A DNA stretch of 11,036 nt from Burkholderiales bacterium (GTDB lineage: Bacteria; Pseudomonadota; Gammaproteobacteria; Burkholderiales; Burkholderiaceae_C), in the NCBI GenBank assembly GCA_005786815.1, contig SYDB01000115.1, forward strand, positions 1 to 11,036, given 5' to 3'. The position numbers were made by a program, and so were the translations under genes. Below the pieces are notes generated by a model. It had not been told where the DNA came from. It saw only the letters and a list, made by a program, of their open reading frames with translations, and ran no database searches. The first letter of the stretch is position 1. The number at the start of each line of letters is the position of its first letter. Below, in pieces: positions 1 through 7,121 of this stretch.

Positions 1-254
1 AAATCACGCCCCACTTGTACTTGCTCTTGGCCCTCAACTTTGGGCAAACGGTGCATCGCAGTTTCAGCTGCAGATTGCAAACCGTGCACATTGGCACCGG
101 CGCGCTCGAGCAATGACTTTGGGCCGTCATCTTGGCGCATCATGGCCACCAGCAAATGGGATGGTTCGATATACGCGTGGTCGTTACCAATAGCCAAGGT
201 TTGTGCCTCAGACAGGGCTTCTTGGAATTTGGTGGTCAGTTTGTCAAGACGCAT
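1..254 (-). CDS. clpB: ClpB disaggregase, N-terminal fragment (cut by window edge)
   Basis: This is the first 84 codons of the ATP-dependent chaperone ClpB, which works with DnaK to pull apart protein aggregates in the cytoplasm after heat shock. The visible part begins MRLDKLTTKFQEAL and continues with EPSHLLVAMM, the signature of the double-repeat Clp N domain that contacts substrates. The AAA+ modules lie beyond the left edge. The ATG at 254-252 is preceded by a GGAG ribosome-binding site 8 bases upstream, and the family's usual N-terminus is MRLDK, so the start is secure. It lies 57 bases downstream of the moaE stop codon on the same strand. A sigma-32-like promoter covers that gap, so clpB can be induced by heat independently of the moa genes, although read-through is possible because no terminator is visible between them. 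Confidence 0.95.
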   Translation of the reverse strand, partial: MRLDKLTTKFQEALSEAQTLAIGNDHAYIEPSHLLVAMMRQDDGPKSLLERAGANVHGLQSAAETAMHRLPKVEGQEQVQVGRD

Positions 255-290
255 GAAAGCTCCAAATTGGGAAAATAAACTACCTGATAA

Positions 291-316
291 CTGAGGTTCA
301 TTTGGCTCATTTCAAG
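291..316 (-). promoter_or_regulatory. Sigma-32 (RpoH)-like heat-shock promoter of clpB
   Basis: On the minus strand a perfect CTTGAAA (316-310) is followed after 13 bases by CCTCAG (296-291), which matches 4 of 6 positions of the sigma-32 -10 core CCCCAT. Spacing and order fit the heat-shock promoter consensus, and ClpB is a classic RpoH target. The -35 element overlaps the moaE stop codon TGA. The predicted transcript start is about 30 bases upstream of the clpB ATG. The -10 match is imperfect, so this is a strong inference rather than proof. Confidence 0.6.
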
Positions 317-770
317 CGCCCCAACGCGCTAACGCAGCATCGTCACACACGCGGGCATCGACCCAACGCGCGCCATCAGGTGTGACTTCTTTTTTCCAAA
401 AAGGCGCTTGTGTCTTGAGGTAATCCATCAAAAATTCACATGCTTGAAAGCTCATGCCGCGGTGCGCCGAGGTCACGGCCACCAACACAATTTGGTCTTG
501 GGGTTGCAACAATCCAATGCGGTGAATCACACGCGCCCCGTGAATATCAAAACGCTTGGAGGCCTCTTCCATCATCGCGGTGATGGACTTCTCCGTCATG
601 CCTGGGTAGTGTTCTAGCTCCATACTGGAGACATTACTACCTTCATTGCGCTCGCGCACCGTACCAACAAAACTACACACGGCACCGACTCTTGCATCGT
701 TGGCACGCAGTTGCGCCAGTTCATGGCTCACATCGAAGTCTTCGGTTTGGATTGAAACGCTCAACCGCAT
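312..770 (-). CDS. moaE: Molybdopterin synthase catalytic subunit MoaE
   Basis: MoaE (152 aa, the usual length) is the large subunit of molybdopterin synthase. It transfers two sulfurs from thiocarboxylated MoaD to cyclic pyranopterin monophosphate to form the dithiolene of molybdopterin, in the cytoplasm. Family landmarks are all present: GTVRERNEG (36-44) with R39, LEHYPGM (52-58), HR at 103-104, and the catalytic lysines K119 (DYLKTQ) and K126 (PFWKKE), at the same numbers as in the E. coli enzyme. The ATG at 770 lies one base after the moaD stop codon, so the two subunits are probably made by coupled translation. It is the last gene of the operon. Its stop codon overlaps the -35 element of the clpB promoter. 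Confidence 0.97.
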   Translation of the reverse strand: MRLSVSIQTEDFDVSHELAQLRANDARVGAVCSFVGTVRERNEGSNVSSMELEHYPGMTEKSITAMMEEASKRFDIHGARVIHRIGLLQPQDQIVLVAVTSAHRGMSFQACEFLMDYLKTQAPFWKKEVTPDGARWVDARVCDDAALARWGA

Positions 771-771
771 A

Positions 772-1023
772 TCAGCCGCCGGTTACGGGTGGGAAAAAAG
801 CCACTTCGCAGTTGTCTTGTAAAAGTGCTGTTCCGTCGCATACGGATTGATTCAAAGCCATACGCACGGCACGCTCTGCGGACAAAGCTTCTTGATATTT
901 AGCGCCTCGCGTAAGAAGCAAGTCACGTAGTGTCTCAACGGTTTTGACATCGGCCTCAATCACTTCACTGCCGTGTCCTATCGCTTCCCGAATAGAAGCA
1001 AAGTAGCGCACTGTTACCTTCAT
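772..1023 (-). CDS. moaD: Molybdopterin synthase sulfur carrier subunit MoaD
   Basis: MoaD (83 aa) is the small ubiquitin-fold subunit of molybdopterin synthase. Its C-terminus is activated by adenylation (by MoeB) and then carries sulfur as a thiocarboxylate to MoaE. The protein starts MKVTVRYFASIREAIG, which is typical of the family, and ends FFPPVTGG with the obligatory terminal Gly-Gly. The frame is open further upstream to 1113, but that extension lies inside moeA and resembles nothing. The ATG at 1023 fits the family N-terminus, has GGAG about 9 to 12 bases upstream, and forms an ATGA overlap with the moeA stop. The moaE start follows after one base. Confidence 0.95.
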   Translation of the reverse strand: MKVTVRYFASIREAIGHGSEVIEADVKTVETLRDLLLTRGAKYQEALSAERAVRMALNQSVCDGTALLQDNCEVAFFPPVTGG

Positions 1024-2255
1024 GCCATCCACTCCGCAAAAGAAATAAATTGCACCGTGTCGCCTGGCTTGATAGATTGGCCAGCGGGGTTGTCCACCAC
1101 ACCATCGCCCCACACAGCAGAGGTCAACACACCTGAACTTTGATTAGCAAATAAATCCAAGCCACCTTGCGCGTTGTGTTTCACGCGCAAAAATTCACGT
1201 CGCTTGTCAGCACGTGGCCAATCGAAATGGGCAATGCGCGTAGAGCGTTGAATATCTGTGTGCCGTGCGCCTTGCAAGGCCAACAAAAAAGGCCGCACCA
1301 ATAACAAGAAGGTGATGAAGCTTGATACTGGGTTACCGGGCAAGCCCATGAAGTGGCATGGTCCACCTTCTGAATGGATGCTTCCATAGGCAAACGGCTT
1401 TCCAGGTTTGATCGCCAATTGCCATAAATTCAAACTACCCAAACGTTCTACCGCTGGCTTGATATGGTCTTCCTCACCCACCGAGACACCACCGCTGGTC
1501 AAGATCAAATCGTGCTGCTTGGCTGTGCTTTGTAACGCGGCCACCGTGGCTTCTCGTTGATCTGGCACGACGCCTAAATCTGTTACCTCGCAACCTAAAC
1601 GTTGCAACATGGCGCGCAAGAAAAATCGGTTGGAGTTGTAAATGGAGCCCACGGGCATCTTGTCTGGCGCGATGTCGCCCGGCATTACCAATTCATCACC
1701 CGTGGAAAACAAAGCGACTCGTGGGGCTCGCGTCACTTGCAATTGCGCCAATCCCACGCTAGCAGCCATTCCTAAGGATGCAGGTGTGAGCCGATCGCCT
1801 TTTTGCAAAACCTTGGCGCCGCGCATCACATCTTCACCTGAGCGACGAATCCATTGGCCCAAAGCGACTGCAGATTTGACCCGCATTTGGTTGTCATCGA
1901 GTGGTTCGCAGTCTTCTTGCATCACGACTGCGTCTGCACCCTCTGGAATAGGTGCTCCAGTAAAAATACGCGCGGCTTCACCTGCATGCAAAGTTGTACC
2001 GTGGGAACCGGCAGGAATACGTTGCGTCACTTTTAAAACAGCATCCGCTTTGGCGCAGTCAGCAAAACGCAACGCATAACCATCCATCGAACTGTTGTCT
2101 TGTGGCGGTACCTGCAATGCAGAAACGACGTCTTGCGAGAGCACACGGCCATCGGCATCAAAGGTAGATACCGTTTGCGTTTCCGACAGAACCTGCGCAT
2201 GCGCCAGCAATTGCGGAAGCGCTTCGTCCAACGTCAAAAGAGGTGGTCTGCTCAT
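1020..2255 (-). CDS. moeA: Molybdopterin molybdenumtransferase MoeA
   Basis: MoeA (411 aa, the normal bacterial length) inserts molybdate into adenylated molybdopterin to give the active molybdenum cofactor. Visible landmarks are DNSSMDGYA (53-61), FTGAPIPEGADAVVMQED (98-115), the acidic D142 in SGED, STGDEL (184-189) with E188, SNRF (208-211), the MoCF-type TSGGVSVGEEDH (253-264) and GLPGNPVSS (304-312), followed by a C-terminal beta domain. All the key acidic residues expected for the family appear to be kept. The ATG at 2255 lies 3 bases after the mobB stop, and its own ribosome-binding site is weak, suggesting coupled translation. The stop codon overlaps the moaD start (ATGA). Confidence 0.97.
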   Translation of the reverse strand: MSRPPLLTLDEALPQLLAHAQVLSETQTVSTFDADGRVLSQDVVSALQVPPQDNSSMDGYALRFADCAKADAVLKVTQRIPAGSHGTTLHAGEAARIFTGAPIPEGADAVVMQEDCEPLDDNQMRVKSAVALGQWIRRSGEDVMRGAKVLQKGDRLTPASLGMAASVGLAQLQVTRAPRVALFSTGDELVMPGDIAPDKMPVGSIYNSNRFFLRAMLQRLGCEVTDLGVVPDQREATVAALQSTAKQHDLILTSGGVSVGEEDHIKPAVERLGSLNLWQLAIKPGKPFAYGSIHSEGGPCHFMGLPGNPVSSFITFLLLVRPFLLALQGARHTDIQRSTRIAHFDWPRADKRREFLRVKHNAQGGLDLFANQSSGVLTSAVWGDGVVDNPAGQSIKPGDTVQFISFAEWMA

Positions 2256-2258
2256 AAA

Positions 2259-2540
2259 CTAAATTCGGTTGCATTCAAAACGGTCGGCATTGGCCAGTTG
2301 CGTCGGTTTTTCAAACTGCCGTTGCAACACCAAGCGCTGGTCAGAGGCTACGACCAATTCAAAAGCTCCAGCCTCTCGGTGCTGCCAGCTGTCTTTACCT
2401 GGTTGGTCAATGTCGAAGTTATGGTGTGCATGCTTGACCACCGACACCCGTAATCCCCTCAAATGAAATGCACCAATCAGTTGTTCCACCAAAGTGGTTT
2501 TGCCAGATCCTGAGAAACCTGCAAACGCAACGACCTTCAT
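2259..2540 (-). pseudogene. mobB: Shortened MobB, probable internally deleted remnant
   Basis: MobB is a small GTPase-like partner of MobA in forming the guanine dinucleotide form of the molybdenum cofactor. This copy starts MKVVAFAGFSGSGKTTLVEQ, with the P-loop GFSGSGKTT at 8-16. It keeps VVKHAHHNFDIDQPGKDSW (35-53) and REAGAFELVVASDQR (55-69), as the family does. After about residue 82 it ends with ANADRFECNRI, only 93 aa in total against about 165-175 for complete MobB, and the usual second half with the VEGFK segment is absent. The short tail resembles the C-terminal end I expect in Comamonadaceae MobB, which would mean an in-frame internal deletion; this is inference from memory. The open frame extends upstream to 2648 inside thrC, but the ATG at 2540 gives the family N-terminus and an ATGA overlap with the thrC stop. 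It could still be expressed as a stable P-loop fragment. Confidence 0.75.
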
Positions 2541-3970
2541 GCGTTCTCGCAATGCAAGGCGATATAGCTTTTGATTTGCGAAACGTCCGCTTGCATCACA
2601 TGCACACGTTTTGGCAAAAGTTCGATGCCTACAAACTTGGGAGGACACGTTGGAGATTGCCCTAGAGCTTCTTGAATAGTTTCGGCAAATTTGATCGGCA
2701 AAGCAGTTTCCAAAACAACCATAGGAACGCCAGGCTTCACATACTCACGCGCCACCTTCACGCCATCAGCAGTGTGGGTATCAATCATTTCATGGTGCTG
2801 CGCATACACAGATTGAATCGTGCTCAAGCGATTGGCATGGGTGCTCTTGCCGCTGATGAATCCAAACTGCTTGGCAGCCAATGCAAAGCGAGGATGTTGG
2901 CTTAAATCAAAACGACCGTTCTTAGAGATCTGGGTGGAGAACAAATCACGGGTCGTATTTGCATCACGCCCTAATAAATCAAATACAAAACGTTCAAAAT
3001 TACTGGCCTTAGAAATGTCCATCGATGGACTAGAGGTTTCGTGTGTGTCAGCACTGCCACGCACACGGTACACACCGGTTTTGAAAAACTCGTCTAAGAC
3101 ATCGTTTTCATTGGTTGCCACAACCAAGGTATCAATAGGCAAGCCCATCATGCGCGCCACATGGCCTGCACAAATATTGCCAAAATTTCCACTCGGCACA
3201 GTGAAGCTGACTTTTTGTGAGTTGCTGGTTGTGGCTTGTAAATAGCCCGCGAAGTAATACACCACTTGCGCCAGCAGGCGCGCCCAGTTGATGGAGTTAA
3301 CCGTTCCAATTTTGTATTTGGCTTTGAACTCCAAATCATTGGAGACGGCTTTCACCAAATCTTGGCAGTCGTCAAATACGCCCTCGATCGCGATGTTGTG
3401 GATGTTCTCGTCCATCAAGCTAAACATTTGCGCCTGCTGGAAGGGGCTCATGCGTCCATGTGGACTGGTCATGAAAACGCGCACACTACGCTTGCCACGC
3501 ATCGCGTATTCCGCTGCGCTACCGGTGTCCCCACTGGTGGCGCCAAAGATATTGAGTTCTTCACCGCGGCGGGCCAATTCGTACTCAAACAAATTACCCA
3601 GCAACTGCATGGCCATGTCTTTAAAAGCCAAGGTAGGCCCGTTGGACAAAGCCTCGACTAGCAAGCCCTCACCCAAGGGGCGCAATGGCACGATTTCTTT
3701 TGTACCAAACACTGCCTCTGTGTAAGTCTTGTTGCAAAGCGCCTTCAAGTCGTCCGCAGGAATGTCATCGATAAACAATGACAACACTTCAAAAGCCAAA
3801 GCGGCATAGCCTTGGGTTTGCAAAATCGTACGCAGGCGTCCTAAATGTGCATCGTCGATTTGCGGATATTGCTCGGGCAAATACAAACCGCCATCGGGCG
3901 CCAAACCTTCCAGCAAGATGTCACAAAACTTTTTACGCTCAGGATGTCCGCGCGTCGACAAATACAACAT
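2537..3970 (-). CDS. thrC: Threonine synthase
   Basis: ThrC (477 aa) is the pyridoxal-phosphate enzyme that turns O-phosphohomoserine into threonine, the last step of the pathway, in the cytoplasm. The N-terminus MLYLSTRGHPERKKFCDILL and GLAPDGGLYLP (22-32) are typical of the longer threonine synthase class found in proteobacteria and yeast. The cofactor lysine is K117 in GPTLAFKDMAMQLLGN, and GATSGDTGSAA (143-153), HGRMSPFQQAQM (171-182) and PSGNFGNICAGHVARMMGLP follow in the expected order. The ATG at 3970 overlaps the hom stop by one base (TGATG), with a GAAGAG ribosome-binding site upstream in hom. The stop overlaps the mobB start. Homoserine kinase, which links Hom and ThrC, is not in this window. 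Confidence 0.97.
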   Translation of the reverse strand: MLYLSTRGHPERKKFCDILLEGLAPDGGLYLPEQYPQIDDAHLGRLRTILQTQGYAALAFEVLSLFIDDIPADDLKALCNKTYTEAVFGTKEIVPLRPLGEGLLVEALSNGPTLAFKDMAMQLLGNLFEYELARRGEELNIFGATSGDTGSAAEYAMRGKRSVRVFMTSPHGRMSPFQQAQMFSLMDENIHNIAIEGVFDDCQDLVKAVSNDLEFKAKYKIGTVNSINWARLLAQVVYYFAGYLQATTSNSQKVSFTVPSGNFGNICAGHVARMMGLPIDTLVVATNENDVLDEFFKTGVYRVRGSADTHETSSPSMDISKASNFERFVFDLLGRDANTTRDLFSTQISKNGRFDLSQHPRFALAAKQFGFISGKSTHANRLSTIQSVYAQHHEMIDTHTADGVKVAREYVKPGVPMVVLETALPIKFAETIQEALGQSPTCPPKFVGIELLPKRVHVMQADVSQIKSYIALHCENA

Positions 3971-5292
3971 CAGTTCAACTCTTCTTTGCGAATACGGGTG
4001 ATGGGCGCCAGCACTGTGCTGAGTTGTTGCATCTGCGCTAAGGCTTGGTTCATCTTGGCCTCCACACAGTCGTGGGTCAGGATGATCAAGTCGGTTTGGT
4101 TCTCGCCCTCACCGGCCTCACGTTGCAACACGGCATCAATGCTGATAGCGGCTTGCGCAAAGATGCCGGTGATTTGTGCCAACACACCAGCTTGGTCGGC
4201 TACACGCAAACGCAAGTAATAACTGGTGACCACCTGTTCCATAGGCAACACTGGCAAATTGCTCATGGCTTGGTCAAAGGTTTCCGGTTGGAATGCCAGA
4301 TGGGGCACGCGGTTCAATGGGTCCGCCGTGAGTAAACGTGTGACGTCCACCAAGTCTGCAATCACTGCACTTGCTGTGGGCTCGCTTCCAGCACCTTTAC
4401 CGTAATACAGGGTGGTGCCGACTGCATCGGCCTGCACCATCACTGCATTCATGGCGCCTTCTACGTTGGCGATCAAACGTTTAGAAGGCACTAAGCAAGG
4501 ATGCACACGCAATTCAATGCCGATGTCAGTTCGCTTAGAAATACCCAAGAGCTTGATGCGATAACCGAGTTGCTCGGCGTAGCGGATATCTTGCGCTTCG
4601 AGTTTGGTGATGCCTTCGATATACGCTTTATCAAACTGTACAGGCACGCCAAAGGCAATCGCAGCCATGATGGTGGCTTTGTGCGCGGCATCAACACCTT
4701 CGATATCGAACGTAGGGTCTGCCTCTGCATAACCCAAAGCCTGCGCTTGTTTAAGCACGTCACCAAAGGCCAAGCCTTTGTCGCGCATTTCAGACAATAT
4801 GAAATTGGTTGTGCCGTTGATGATGCCCGCCACCCAATGGATTCGGTTGGCACTTAACCCCTCGCGCAAAGCTTTGATGATCGGTATGCCACCAGCAACA
4901 GCCGCTTCAAACGCCACCATCACACCTTTTTTGTGCGCTGCAGCAAAAATCTCTGTGCCATGCACCGCCAACAAAGCTTTGTTGGCCGTGACCACATGCT
5001 TGCCGGCAGCAATCGCTTCCAGCACCAATTGCTTGGCGATGCCATAACCACCGATGAGTTCGACCACGATGTCGATGTCTGGATTAGAGATCACTTGTCG
5101 CGCGTCATTCACCACTTTCACAGCGCTGCCCACAATCGCTTTGGCACGGGTGGTGTCGAGGTCAGCGACCATCGAGACTTGTATAGGGCGGCCCGCGCGG
5201 CGTTGTATTTCTTCTTGGTTGCGTTTGAGCACTTCAAAAGTGCCACTGCCTACGGTGCCAATGCCTAAAAGGCCAACTTGTATCGGTTTCAT
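3970..5292 (-). CDS. hom: Homoserine dehydrogenase with C-terminal ACT domain
   Basis: This enzyme (440 aa) reduces aspartate semialdehyde to homoserine, the branch point leading to threonine and methionine. It is the monofunctional type, not fused to aspartokinase. The Rossmann motif GLLGIGTVGSG is at 7-17. VVTANKALLAVHG (100-112) carries K105, and DIEGVDAAHKATIMA (196-210) carries D201 and K205; these two lysines are the catalytic pair of the family. GKGAGSEPTASAVIADLVD (298-316) closes the catalytic domain. An ACT domain spans about residues 357-435 (YYLRLRVADQAGVLAQITGIF at its start) and suggests feedback control by threonine. The ATG at 5292 overlaps the alaA stop (ATGA). Confidence 0.97.
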   Translation of the reverse strand: MKPIQVGLLGIGTVGSGTFEVLKRNQEEIQRRAGRPIQVSMVADLDTTRAKAIVGSAVKVVNDARQVISNPDIDIVVELIGGYGIAKQLVLEAIAAGKHVVTANKALLAVHGTEIFAAAHKKGVMVAFEAAVAGGIPIIKALREGLSANRIHWVAGIINGTTNFILSEMRDKGLAFGDVLKQAQALGYAEADPTFDIEGVDAAHKATIMAAIAFGVPVQFDKAYIEGITKLEAQDIRYAEQLGYRIKLLGISKRTDIGIELRVHPCLVPSKRLIANVEGAMNAVMVQADAVGTTLYYGKGAGSEPTASAVIADLVDVTRLLTADPLNRVPHLAFQPETFDQAMSNLPVLPMEQVVTSYYLRLRVADQAGVLAQITGIFAQAAISIDAVLQREAGEGENQTDLIILTHDCVEAKMNQALAQMQQLSTVLAPITRIRKEELN

Positions 5293-6515
5293 GCTGCTCG
5301 GGTTTTTCGGTAGTTTTCTAAAAATCTAGCCATGCGTGAGATAGCTTCGCGCAACTCGTCTTCATGCGGCAAGAAGACCACTCGGAAATGGTCTGGGTTA
5401 GGCCAATTAAATCCAGTGCCTTGCACCAACATCACTTTGGTGTCTTGCAGCATTTCCAAGAAAAACTGTTGGTCGTCTTCAATCGGATACACCTTAGGGT
5501 CTAAGCGAGGAAATAAATACAAAGCAGTTTGCGGTTTGACGCAGGTCACACCTGGAATAGCGGTAATAAGTTCATAGGCCATATCGCGTTGCTTGCGCAA
5601 ACGACCACCCTCGCCCACCAAATCGTTGATGCTTTGGTAACCGCCTAGCGCAGTTTGAATCGCCCATTGGCCAGGCACGTTGGCGCACAAACGCATATTC
5701 GAGAGCATATCTAAGCCCTCGATGTAATCGGCTGCTGGCTTTTTGTCGCCAGAAACTATCAACCAACCTGCGCGGTAACCGCACGAGCGATAACTCTTAG
5801 AGAGCGAGTTGAATGTCAAAGTCAGCACGTCTGAGCTCAAGCTGGCAATCGGCGTGTGTTTGACGCCGTCGTACAAAACTTTGTCATAGACCTCGTCCGC
5901 AAAAATGACCAAGCCATGCGCACGTGCCAAGGCAATGATTTCAAGCAACAAGTTGTCTGAATACAGCGCACCAGTTGGGTTGTTGGGATTGATCACCACG
6001 ATCCCTTTGGTGTGGGGTGTTATTTTCTTGCGAATGTCGTCGATGTTTGGCATCCAACCATTGGCTTCATCACACATGTAATGGATGGGCGTACCGCCAG
6101 ACAAACTCACTGCAGCAGTCCAAAGCGGATAGTCAGGCGCGGGGAGTAGCAACTCATCGCCATCATCAAGAAGACCGTTGGTCGCCATCACAATCAATTC
6201 GCTAGCACCGTTACCTAAATAAATATCTTCTAGTCCCACGCCTTTGATGGCTTGGCGTTGGGTTTCGTGCATCACCGCTTTGCGTGCACCAAAAATGCCC
6301 TTGCTATCCGAGTAACCTGCCGAATTGGGCAGATTACGGATCATGTCTTGTTGGATTTCCTCGGGCGCATCAAAGCCAAATACGGCCAAATTTCCGATGT
6401 TGAGTTTGATGATTTTTTGACCGTCCTCTTCCATTTGACGCGCGCGGTCCATGATGGGACCGCGTATGTCGTAACAGACGTTGGACAGCTTGTTGGATTT
6501 TTGAATGGTTCGCAA
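5289..6515 (-). CDS. alaA: Glutamate-pyruvate (alanine) aminotransferase, AlaA-like
   Basis: This is a class I/II pyridoxal-phosphate aminotransferase close to E. coli AlaA, which makes alanine from pyruvate and glutamate. With the start proposed here it is 408 aa. It shows KSNKLSNVCYDIRGPIMD near the N-terminus, LPAPDYPLWTAAVSLSGG, NPNNPTG (176-182), FADEVYDKVLYD, and the cofactor lysine K240 in FNSLSKSYR, the same number as in E. coli AlaA. The frame stays open to 6566 (TTG) with an ATG at 6551, but neither has a ribosome-binding site and the extra residues have no counterpart in the family. The TTG at 6515 follows GGAGGG by 3 bases and gives the family N-terminus, so I prefer it. NLAVFGF replaces the NPAPFGF of E. 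coli in the substrate-proximal loop. It is the first gene of the operon; its stop overlaps the hom start. Confidence 0.93.
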   Translation of the reverse strand: MRTIQKSNKLSNVCYDIRGPIMDRARQMEEDGQKIIKLNIGNLAVFGFDAPEEIQQDMIRNLPNSAGYSDSKGIFGARKAVMHETQRQAIKGVGLEDIYLGNGASELIVMATNGLLDDGDELLLPAPDYPLWTAAVSLSGGTPIHYMCDEANGWMPNIDDIRKKITPHTKGIVVINPNNPTGALYSDNLLLEIIALARAHGLVIFADEVYDKVLYDGVKHTPIASLSSDVLTLTFNSLSKSYRSCGYRAGWLIVSGDKKPAADYIEGLDMLSNMRLCANVPGQWAIQTALGGYQSINDLVGEGGRLRKQRDMAYELITAIPGVTCVKPQTALYLFPRLDPKVYPIEDDQQFFLEMLQDTKVMLVQGTGFNWPNPDHFRVVFLPHEDELREAISRMARFLENYRKTRAA

Positions 6516-6518
6516 AGT

Positions 6519-6524
6519 CCCTCC
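6519..6524 (-). promoter_or_regulatory. Ribosome-binding site deciding a TTG start for alaA
   Basis: The minus strand reads GGAGGG three bases before the TTG at 6515-6513. It is the only strong Shine-Dalgarno match near the 5' end of alaA, and the upstream candidates (ATG at 6551, TTG at 6566) have none. The spacing is on the short side, so this supports the TTG start without proving it. Confidence 0.55.
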
Positions 6525-6550
6525 GAGGGCTCTTTTGTAGGGTGAAAACA

Positions 6551-6556
6551 TATAAT
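6551..6556 (+). promoter_or_regulatory. Candidate -10 box (TATAAT) for the Mth938-like gene
   Basis: A perfect TATAAT lies 28 bases upstream of the ATG at 6584, in the short gap between divergent genes. No good -35 hexamer sits 16-18 bases before it. If used, the leader would be about 20 bases long, pyrimidine-rich, and without a Shine-Dalgarno sequence. The alaA promoter must lie in or beyond the same region on the other strand, but I cannot place it. Confidence 0.35.
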
Positions 6557-6583
6557 TTGACCACAATTCCCTCTCCTCACCCT

Positions 6584-6958
6584 ATGAAACTCCAACCCGA
6601 TCGCATCGACACACTCTCCGTCACCGGGTATGGCCCAGGTTGGATCGGCGTATCTGGTGAAAAAGTCATGCGCAGCGTGGTAATCACCTCGCAGGGAGAG
6701 CAATTTGACTGGGGTTGCGCTGACTTTTCCGAACTCAGCCCTGCCCACTTTGCGCGTCTGGCAGATTTATCCGCTGAACTTGTGATTTTTGGTAGCGGCG
6801 CTCAACTTCGCTTTGTCCAACCCGCTTGGGTTTCACCCTTGATGCTGCGGGGGATAGGCATGGAAACCATGGACACTTTCGCCGCCTGTCGCACCTTTAA
6901 TATTTTGGCTGGCGAGGGCCGCAAAGTGGCTGCGGCCTTGCTGATTGAGGCGCATTAA
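6584..6958 (+). CDS. Mth938-like (DUF498) domain protein
   Basis: This 124-aa protein belongs to the Mth938-like family, related to mitochondrial complex I assembly factor NDUFAF3. Its bacterial role is not established. Seen in the sequence: GYGPGWIGVSGE near the N-terminus, FDWGC, ELVIFGSGAQLRF in the middle, and METMDTFAACRTFNILAGEGRKVAAALL at the C-terminal end, which is the most conserved part of the family. There is no signal peptide or membrane segment. The frame is open to a GTG at 6542, but the ATG at 6584 gives the usual MKLQPDRID start; no clear ribosome-binding site precedes it. It is divergent from alaA and lies 163 bases before the peroxiredoxin gene on the same strand. Confidence 0.88.
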   Translation: MKLQPDRIDTLSVTGYGPGWIGVSGEKVMRSVVITSQGEQFDWGCADFSELSPAHFARLADLSAELVIFGSGAQLRFVQPAWVSPLMLRGIGMETMDTFAACRTFNILAGEGRKVAAALLIEAH

Positions 6959-6974
6959 CGGCTGTTAGATTGGC

Positions 6975-6993
6975 TTGACGTTGCGTTTGTCAA
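6975..6993. repeat. Small inverted repeat, possible operator
   Basis: TTGAC and GTCAA form 5-base arms around a 9-base spacer, in the gap before the peroxiredoxin gene. The dyad has the shape of a regulator binding site. I do not recognise the regulator, and arms this short can arise by chance. Confidence 0.25.
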
Positions 6994-7018
6994 ATAGGGA
7001 ACACATGCACAAGCTGAG

Positions 7019-7039
7019 ACTGGATTTTCCAGTTAAAAT
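7019..7039 (+). promoter_or_regulatory. Perfect dyad followed by a TAAAAT box upstream of the peroxiredoxin gene
   Basis: ACTGGA-TTT-TCCAGT (7019-7033) is a perfect 6-base-arm inverted repeat. It is directly followed by TAAAAT (7034-7039), which matches 5 of 6 bases of the -10 consensus. This could be a promoter with an operator just upstream of its -10 box, giving a leader of about 75 bases for the peroxiredoxin gene. No convincing -35 hexamer is present, so the reading is tentative. The dyad could instead be the tail of the previous transcript, but it has no U-run. Confidence 0.3.
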
Positions 7040-7053
7040 TGCGGGTTGCCGTT

Positions 7054-7083
7054 AGTGGGCGCGGTCTAGACAGTCGCCCTACT
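7054..7083 (+). other. Possible hairpin in the peroxiredoxin leader
   Basis: AGTGGGCG pairs with CGCCCTACT, with one bulged A, around a 13-base loop that contains the palindrome GTCTAGAC. No U-run follows, so it is not a standard terminator. It would fall in the 5' leader of the peroxiredoxin mRNA, 39 bases before the start codon. I do not recognise it as a known riboswitch. Confidence 0.25.
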
Positions 7084-7121
7084 CACTTGGCCTTTCCCAC
7101 TGTCACACCTGATTGAGCGCT

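Noticed and set aside
1023..1113. A longer MoaD starting at 1113
   Set aside because: The extra 30 residues lie in another frame of moeA and do not match the MoaD family, which starts MKVTVRYF at 1023.
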